Of a stretch of DNA of 64,000 nt, positions 59,308 through 64,000 are shown piece by piece. Source of the DNA: Pseudomonadota bacterium (GTDB lineage Bacteria > Pseudomonadota > Gammaproteobacteria > Halothiobacillales > Halothiobacillaceae); the NCBI GenBank assembly GCA_021795795.1, contig JAJYPA010000001.1:36879-100878 (forward strand), read 5' to 3'. The notes beneath the pieces were generated by a model. That model was given only the letters and a program-made list of their open reading frames with translations. It had not been told where the DNA came from and searched no databases. The position numbers and the translations under genes are program-made. Every line of letters starts with the position of its first letter. The first letter of the stretch is position 1.

Positions 59308-62300
59308 ACCAATGCCTCCGTATGAATCGAATGAGCGCCATCCGGGGAAACTTCATCCATCAGCAGCGCATCCATCGCCGCGATCAAGGCCGAATTCGCC
59401 GGTGCGAAGTACACGCCCTGCCCCGGGCTATCGATGCCGCGGACGAACAGATACAGCGCACCGCCGAGATGAACAGCCGGGTCGTAATTCGGCAACCGAT
59501 CCTGCAAGTGCCGATGCAGGGCGGTAAGATACAACACCATCTGCAGGTCGTAGCGGGCGGCCAGCATGGCCTCGACCAGACGCCGAGGCGCATAGTCTTC
59601 CGGCGCATCACCCAGCCAGTTCGATTTGTAATCCAGAATGTAGAACCGGCCATCGACCTCGAATACCAGGTCCATAAATCCCTTGATCTGCCCTTCAAGA
59701 TATTGGGCGGTGAGCATCGGTCGTATCTGTCCGGGGTGAACATGCGCGCACAGCAACGCATCGATAGCATTTGTCTGGGTTTGGGCCACAGGCAACCAGA
59801 ACTCCTGCTCGATCTGGTAGCGCGACACGTCCGCCAATCGTCGAGATGGCGTGGTTGCAAGAGGTAACGTCACGATACGCAGCACCAACTCGGCCAGCGT
59901 GCTTTGCTGATCTTCTGTCAGCGTCGACGCGAGTTGGCGAACCAGATTGAAACTAAACTCGAAGGTCGTCGACTGGTTGAAGCCCTCCTCACCCGCTCGC
60001 TCAAGCAGGCTGTGCAGCAGCGTCCCGAAGGTGGTGCCGCGTGGCAGGCGGCTGATGCGAGCGGACAATGATTGCGGATCAAATCGGTGGGTCTGGGGTA
60101 GATCAAGCGGCTCCTCAACCACGCCGATTTCTGACAACACATCCCTCAATTGCTCTTGCTTCGCGGTTTCCGGTACGGCGACTGCGAATTCATGTAATGC
60201 ATGAGTCAAACCACTGAAACTGCTGATTCGCCAATGGCTATCCACCCGTCGTTTGGCCGTGCGTGCAGGGGGCAAAGTACCCTCCGCGGGGGCTATGAAA
60301 TGTGCGTGTGTAATTGATGGCGGCGGCTCGATGGTTACGCCCGCCTGCGCGTCAAGATCAGCCAATGCGACCTCGAAACTTGGAATAAACTCATCACCGC
60401 CCTGCAGCCTCAAAACATGCCCCAAGCCGGAATCATGTTGATTGGGTTGCTTGCCTGTGCCGAATTTGACCGGCCCCAGCGAAACCGTACACGCCGACTC
60501 GGCTCGGGTGAGCGCGACATAAATCAGCCGCACGCTCTCGGTCATCTGCGCCTCATGCTCCGCCGCGATGGCTTCGGGGTATTCACCCAGATTCATACCG
60601 CGCCCGGCGCTCGTTCGCCAAGGTGTCGCCGTGCTGTTTTTATTCGCATCTTTGGGGCGAATCAAGGGCAAGAAGGGCAGATAAACCACAGGGTATTGCA
60701 AGCCTTTGGAGGAATGAATCGTGATGATCCGCACCAGATGCTCATCCTGCTCCAGTCGAAGCTCATGCTCGGCTTCGTTGTCGCTGACGGCCTGGGCGTA
60801 GCGTTGCAGCAGTGCATCCAGGCCAGCCAACTGCGCCTGATCATTCTGCGCCCAATCGGCCAGATGCAAGAGGTTTGTCAGCCGCCGCTCGCCCGAACGA
60901 TCCGGCAGCGGCGCGGCCAACAATCGGGCCGGAATGTGATAGTCATGCATAAGCTGGTAAACAGCGGCGAGAATGCCCTGATGCCGTGCAATCCGCTGGT
61001 AGTCCATGAATCTCGACGTGTCCTGATCCAGTCGGGCATCGTTGCGGACGGCATCGAGTTCGTCCCAATGCCGGGCGAAGCTCGACGAGCCCAGCGCCGC
61101 ACGAAGCCGGTCCTGACGTTGCGGCTCGGCAATCGCCAGTAGCCAGCGGTGAAAATCCGCCGCTTCTTGCGTTGCGAACAGACGATGCCGGTCAGACAGA
61201 TACACACTCTTGATACCGCGACGATTGAGCGACCGTTGCAGCAGAGCCGCCTGATCGCCCGTGGACACCAGAATCGCCATATCCTGCGGGCGCAAGGCTG
61301 TCATTTCGCCCTCGGCATCAAAAAAAGCAAGATCACCAACCTGCGCCGCATTGAGACGCGAAGTAATGGCCTCGGCGGTATGCTCCGCCATCTGCTCAAC
61401 AAAATGCCCCGCCGCCAGCAGCGTATCGCGCGGCAGGGCCCAACCCGTCAGGGCCGGACACGGCTGCCACTCACCCGCCCTATTGCGACGTTTCAACTGG
61501 CGAGCCTTGCCTCGCGCGCTGACGCGAATGAATGGCAGTGGGTTGCCTTCATCCGTTTTGTGTCTAAAGGCGCCGGATGACTGGTGGTCTGCGCGCTCGA
61601 AGACAAAATTCACCGCCGCCACCAATTCAGGTGTGGAGCGGTAATTGGCATCCAATGTGTAATGCCGGCCTTGTGTTGCCTCCCGGGCGGCGAGGTAGCT
61701 GAACATGTCCGCGCCGCGAAAGCGGTAGATCGATTGCTTTGGATCACCAATCAGAATCATCGTACCCGTTTGTTCCGCCGCCGGAGCTTCCTCCGCCTTC
61801 CCGCCGATCCGGAACACCCGATCGAAAATGCGGTACTGCAACGGATCGGTATCCTGAAACTCGTCGATCATCGCCACGGGAAATTGCGTTCGGATTGTGT
61901 CCGCGAGTTGTTGCCCTTCATCCCCCGTCAATGCGCGATCAAGGTTCAACAGAATATCGTCAAATCCCATTTCGGCATTTTGTTGCAACACCGTGTCGAT
62001 GCGATCACGCACCCAAAACGCGGCGTGGGCCAACAAGCGAATCGCCAACTGCTCACGGCCTTGAATAGCAGCCTCCATCGCATTGGGCCATGCGGAAAAA
62101 ACCGCCAACGCGGGATGAGGCGGTCGTTCAAGTTTCTTGTTGAATTTGGGTTGAGTGAGAAATTTGAATACATCAATCGGGAGCGACTCGCCGGTTTGCG
62201 CCCACTGATCGAGGCTATCCCAAAGTGTCGAGAAATCCGTCAATTTGGACAACGTTTTGTGCGAAGAGCCATTCAGCGACCCCATGATCGGCAACCATGC

Positions 62301-63098
62301 CGCCTTCAAGGTCTCGGCGGACGTTGACCAAGCCCGTCGTGCATCTCGCTCCGCTTGCTGAGCTAGAGTATCCAGTTCGGTGACCTCGGCCACCAGCACA
62401 CTAAATTCAAGTGAAGCTGGATCAACTGGCACACCATCCACAAACAGCGGCGCGCCATCACGCGCCAACAGCCCGCTGAGTTTGTGGGCCAATGCCGCAG
62501 GGCCACCCAACAGATTCGCCACGGCAAGCGCCTGCTCAGATGGCAGCGCATAAACAAAATGCCGCCAGTAATCCTGCACGGCCTGATCGACCACCGGTGT
62601 CAATGAAGTACGCACCGTCTGTTCGAACAGGGCTCGACTATGAAAGGCATGCTCGTTCAGCATCCGCTGACACCAGCCGTGAATCGTGAAAATTGCCGCC
62701 TCATCCATCCAGTTGGCCGCCATTTCGAGGCGTTGAGCCGCGGCAAGACGTTCTTCAGATGTAGCAAAAGCCTTTTTCAACGCATTCAGCAGAGGATCAT
62801 CACCGTCCAAATCTGCATCAGAGAACACCCTGGATGCTTCAAACAACCGCGCCCGAATCCGCTCGCGCAGTTCATCGGCGGCGGCCTCGGTAAAGGTGGT
62901 CACCAGAATTTGTGGCGGCATCAACGGTTCGGTGCCATGCCCCAAAACCAAACGGACATAGAGCAAGGCAATCGTGAACGTTTTACCCGTCCCCGCGCTG
63001 GCTTCGATCAAACTCGCGCCCTCAAAGGGAAAAGAGAGTGGATCGAGAACATGGACAGGTTCTTGCTCTTTTTCCTGCTCTTGAGCCGAAACAGCCAT
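59304..63098 (-). CDS. recB: Exonuclease V beta subunit RecB
   Basis: The 3'-5' helicase/nuclease subunit of RecBCD. The 1264-residue product starts at ATG 63098 (MAVSAQEQEKEQ); a longer start at 63152 is less likely. Helicase motif I is SLIEASAGTGKTFTIALLYV near 35-55; later MIDEFQDTDPLQYRIFD, GDPKQSIYRFRGADMFSYLA and IITIHSSKGLQYPVVYLPF. The C-terminal nuclease domain carries IKGFMDLVFEVDGRFYILDY then KSNW, with the catalytic Asp/Lys. Normally recC lies just upstream; here the upstream DNA has a repeat and a porin gene instead. Confidence 0.95.
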   Translation of the reverse strand: MAVSAQEQEKEQEPVHVLDPLSFPFEGASLIEASAGTGKTFTIALLYVRLVLGHGTEPLMPPQILVTTFTEAAADELRERIRARLFEASRVFSDADLDGDDPLLNALKKAFATSEERLAAAQRLEMAANWMDEAAIFTIHGWCQRMLNEHAFHSRALFEQTVRTSLTPVVDQAVQDYWRHFVYALPSEQALAVANLLGGPAALAHKLSGLLARDGAPLFVDGVPVDPASLEFSVLVAEVTELDTLAQQAERDARRAWSTSAETLKAAWLPIMGSLNGSSHKTLSKLTDFSTLWDSLDQWAQTGESLPIDVFKFLTQPKFNKKLERPPHPALAVFSAWPNAMEAAIQGREQLAIRLLAHAAFWVRDRIDTVLQQNAEMGFDDILLNLDRALTGDEGQQLADTIRTQFPVAMIDEFQDTDPLQYRIFDRVFRIGGKAEEAPAAEQTGTMILIGDPKQSIYRFRGADMFSYLAAREATQGRHYTLDANYRSTPELVAAVNFVFERADHQSSGAFRHKTDEGNPLPFIRVSARGKARQLKRRNRAGEWQPCPALTGWALPRDTLLAAGHFVEQMAEHTAEAITSRLNAAQVGDLAFFDAEGEMTALRPQDMAILVSTGDQAALLQRSLNRRGIKSVYLSDRHRLFATQEAADFHRWLLAIAEPQRQDRLRAALGSSSFARHWDELDAVRNDARLDQDTSRFMDYQRIARHQGILAAVYQLMHDYHIPARLLAAPLPDRSGERRLTNLLHLADWAQNDQAQLAGLDALLQRYAQAVSDNEAEHELRLEQDEHLVRIITIHSSKGLQYPVVYLPFLPLIRPKDANKNSTATPWRTSAGRGMNLGEYPEAIAAEHEAQMTESVRLIYVALTRAESACTVSLGPVKFGTGKQPNQHDSGLGHVLRLQGGDEFIPSFEVALADLDAQAGVTIEPPPSITHAHFIAPAEGTLPPARTAKRRVDSHWRISSFSGLTHALHEFAVAVPETAKQEQLRDVLSEIGVVEEPLDLPQTHRFDPQSLSARISRLPRGTTFGTLLHSLLERAGEEGFNQSTTFEFSFNLVRQLASTLTEDQQSTLAELVLRIVTLPLATTPSRRLADVSRYQIEQEFWLPVAQTQTNAIDALLCAHVHPGQIRPMLTAQYLEGQIKGFMDLVFEVDGRFYILDYKSNWLGDAPEDYAPRRLVEAMLAARYDLQMVLYLTALHRHLQDRLPNYDPAVHLGGALYLFVRGIDSPGQGVYFAPANSALIAAMDALLMDEVSPDGAHSIHTEALV

Positions 63099-63148
63099 CG
63101 GGCGCACTCCAAATACTTGCGGGCATTCATTGTAAGCGAGCAGGAAAC

Positions 63149-63232
63149 ACAAATCCCCCTCGATCCCCCTTTTTCAAAGGGGGAGGCGCAATACCCCTCT
63201 CCCTTGATGGGAGAGGGGCAGGGGAGAGGGTG
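63149..63232. repeat. Composite palindromic repeat, copy B (inverted relative to copy A)
   Basis: Contains CCCCCTTTTTCAAAGGGGG and CCCCTCTCCC-TTGAT-GGGAGAGGGG (63194-63218). Its reverse complement matches the parts of copy A at 56953-57096 in the same order. It lies in the 323-bp spacer between recB and the porin; nothing else but the terminator is seen there. Confidence 0.8.
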
Positions 63233-63342
63233 ATAAGGTTGCTGCCAAACGAGCGAATTGCCCCTCCCGAGCCCGTCCAGTGCCGTGGGGCAACACGACC
63301 ATGAACGGGCTGGGGGAGCAGTACGAGATTGAGTAGAAATAA

Positions 63343-63366
63343 AAAAGGCACCCGAAGGTGCCTTTT
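63343..63366 (-). terminator. Rho-independent terminator of the porin gene
   Basis: AAAAGGCACC-CGAA-GGTGCCTTTT, a 10-bp stem with a stable tetraloop. On the minus strand it is followed by TTATTTC, giving a T-rich tail. It lies 56 bases beyond the porin stop. Confidence 0.9.
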
Positions 63367-63421
63367 GTAATTCACAGTTTTAAACCCGAGCGTGTAATCG
63401 CAAGATCACCCACTCAAGTGA

Positions 63422-64000
63422 TTAGAACTTGTGTTCGATACCCACTGAGACAGCAGAAGTGCTCTTGCCACTTTGGATTCCTTTTGCAGGTGGGTATGAG
63501 TAGTCATGACCGCCACCCATGATGGTGTAGCTAGCTGCGCTGCTGTTGCTGGTTTGAGCATACATAGCGTACACATTGGTTTGCTTGCTCAGCTTGTAGT
63601 CGTACCCAACAGCCCACATGTCGCCACCAGTATTGGTGGTGTTGGAAATATCGTCAGCTTTGTAGTACTGAGCCTTAATGGTGTTCGCGCCCAGGAAGGT
63701 GTACGCAGCACCTACTCCATACGCTTTCACGTCATCGTTAGAGAAGCCAACATTTTTGACGTCTTGGTACATGCCAAGGATTTTGAAGCCAGCAATGCTA
63801 TAGTTTGCACCAATGCGGTAAGCGTCCTGGGTATCAGTCATACCAACACCGACAGGACCCTGCATATTGTGTTGCTCGTAAGCAGCATCCAGACCAAAAC
63901 CGGCAATCTTGTAGCCAGCACTCAAGCTCCATGCATTACTCTTGGTTGAGTAAGCAGCAGTGCCATTTGCGGGAGAGGCAGGAATGCCGTAGGCCGCTGA
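63422..64000 (-). CDS. General outer-membrane porin, C-terminal part (cut by window edge)
   Basis: The last ~192 codons of a Gram-negative porin, open to the window edge. Repeated amphipathic strands of the type YRIGANYSIAGFKILGMYQD, AYGVGAAYTFLGANTIKAQY and WAVGYDYKLSKQTNVYAMYA end in the classic SVGIEHKF with terminal Phe. The pattern is that of trimeric OmpC/PorB-type diffusion porins. The residues upstream of 63925 (AYSTKSNAWSLSAGYK) continue the same frame. Base use is somewhat more A/T-rich than in the neighbouring recB gene, as is common for highly expressed porins. Confidence 0.9.
   Translation of the reverse strand, partial: SAAYGIPASPANGTAAYSTKSNAWSLSAGYKIAGFGLDAAYEQHNMQGPVGVGMTDTQDAYRIGANYSIAGFKILGMYQDVKNVGFSNDDVKAYGVGAAYTFLGANTIKAQYYKADDISNTTNTGGDMWAVGYDYKLSKQTNVYAMYAQTSNSSAASYTIMGGGHDYSYPPAKGIQSGKSTSAVSVGIEHKF

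Overview
The window reads as chromosomal DNA of a mid-GC gammaproteobacterium. Supporting this are ZapD, MinC, a separate recB-recD pair, two Tsx/OmpK-type outer-membrane channels, a general porin, sigma-54-type promoters and a PuuD-type urate hydroxylase. I cannot name the genus from the sequence alone.

Layout. 1-10.3 kb is housekeeping: the 5' end of pyrG, a MarR-regulated drug-efflux pair, a DUF2062 protein, metH, zapD and an orphan minC. 10.7-52.1 kb is one large nitrogen-scavenging island for purines and related ureido/amide compounds. 52.1-63.1 kb returns to housekeeping (a decayed IS5-type transposase, mfd, an RDD protein, recD, recB). A porin cut by the window edge closes the window.

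The island. Uptake: two Tsx-like channels, two BMP-family substrate-binding proteins, two BMP permease/ATPase sets and an amino-acid ABC transporter with fused permease and ATPase. Base conversion: adenine deaminase, guanine deaminase, 8-oxoguanine deaminase, a second CDA-fold deaminase, cytosine deaminase and uracil phosphoribosyltransferase. Ring oxidation and opening: XdhA/B/C makes urate, PuuD makes 5-hydroxyisourate, HiuH and UraD give S-allantoin, PuuE gives allantoate, and an AllC/HpxK-type enzyme gives ureidoglycine. A PucG/HpxJ-type aminotransferase then suggests an oxalurate branch rather than ureidoglycolate lyase. An AtzG/HpxX - AtzE/HpxY - AtzH/HpxZ trio plus two isochorismatase-fold amidohydrolases could finish oxalurate, or act on biuret/triuret-type compounds. 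A 2OG-Fe(II) oxygenase, an AMI1-like amidase, a formamidase-like protein, a TauE-like permease and an RraA-like protein are embedded without an obvious step.

Regulation. Two FCD-type GntR regulators lie in the island. A motif ATTGT-NN-ACAAT occurs in front of four of its transcription units, including the gene of the GntR regulator next to puuD. Three units also carry TGGCAC-N5-(T/G)TGC elements like sigma-54 promoters, which fits nitrogen control. The strongest candidates for something undescribed are this shared operator circuit and the coupling of purine degradation to the AtzG/E/H plus double cysteine-hydrolase cassette.
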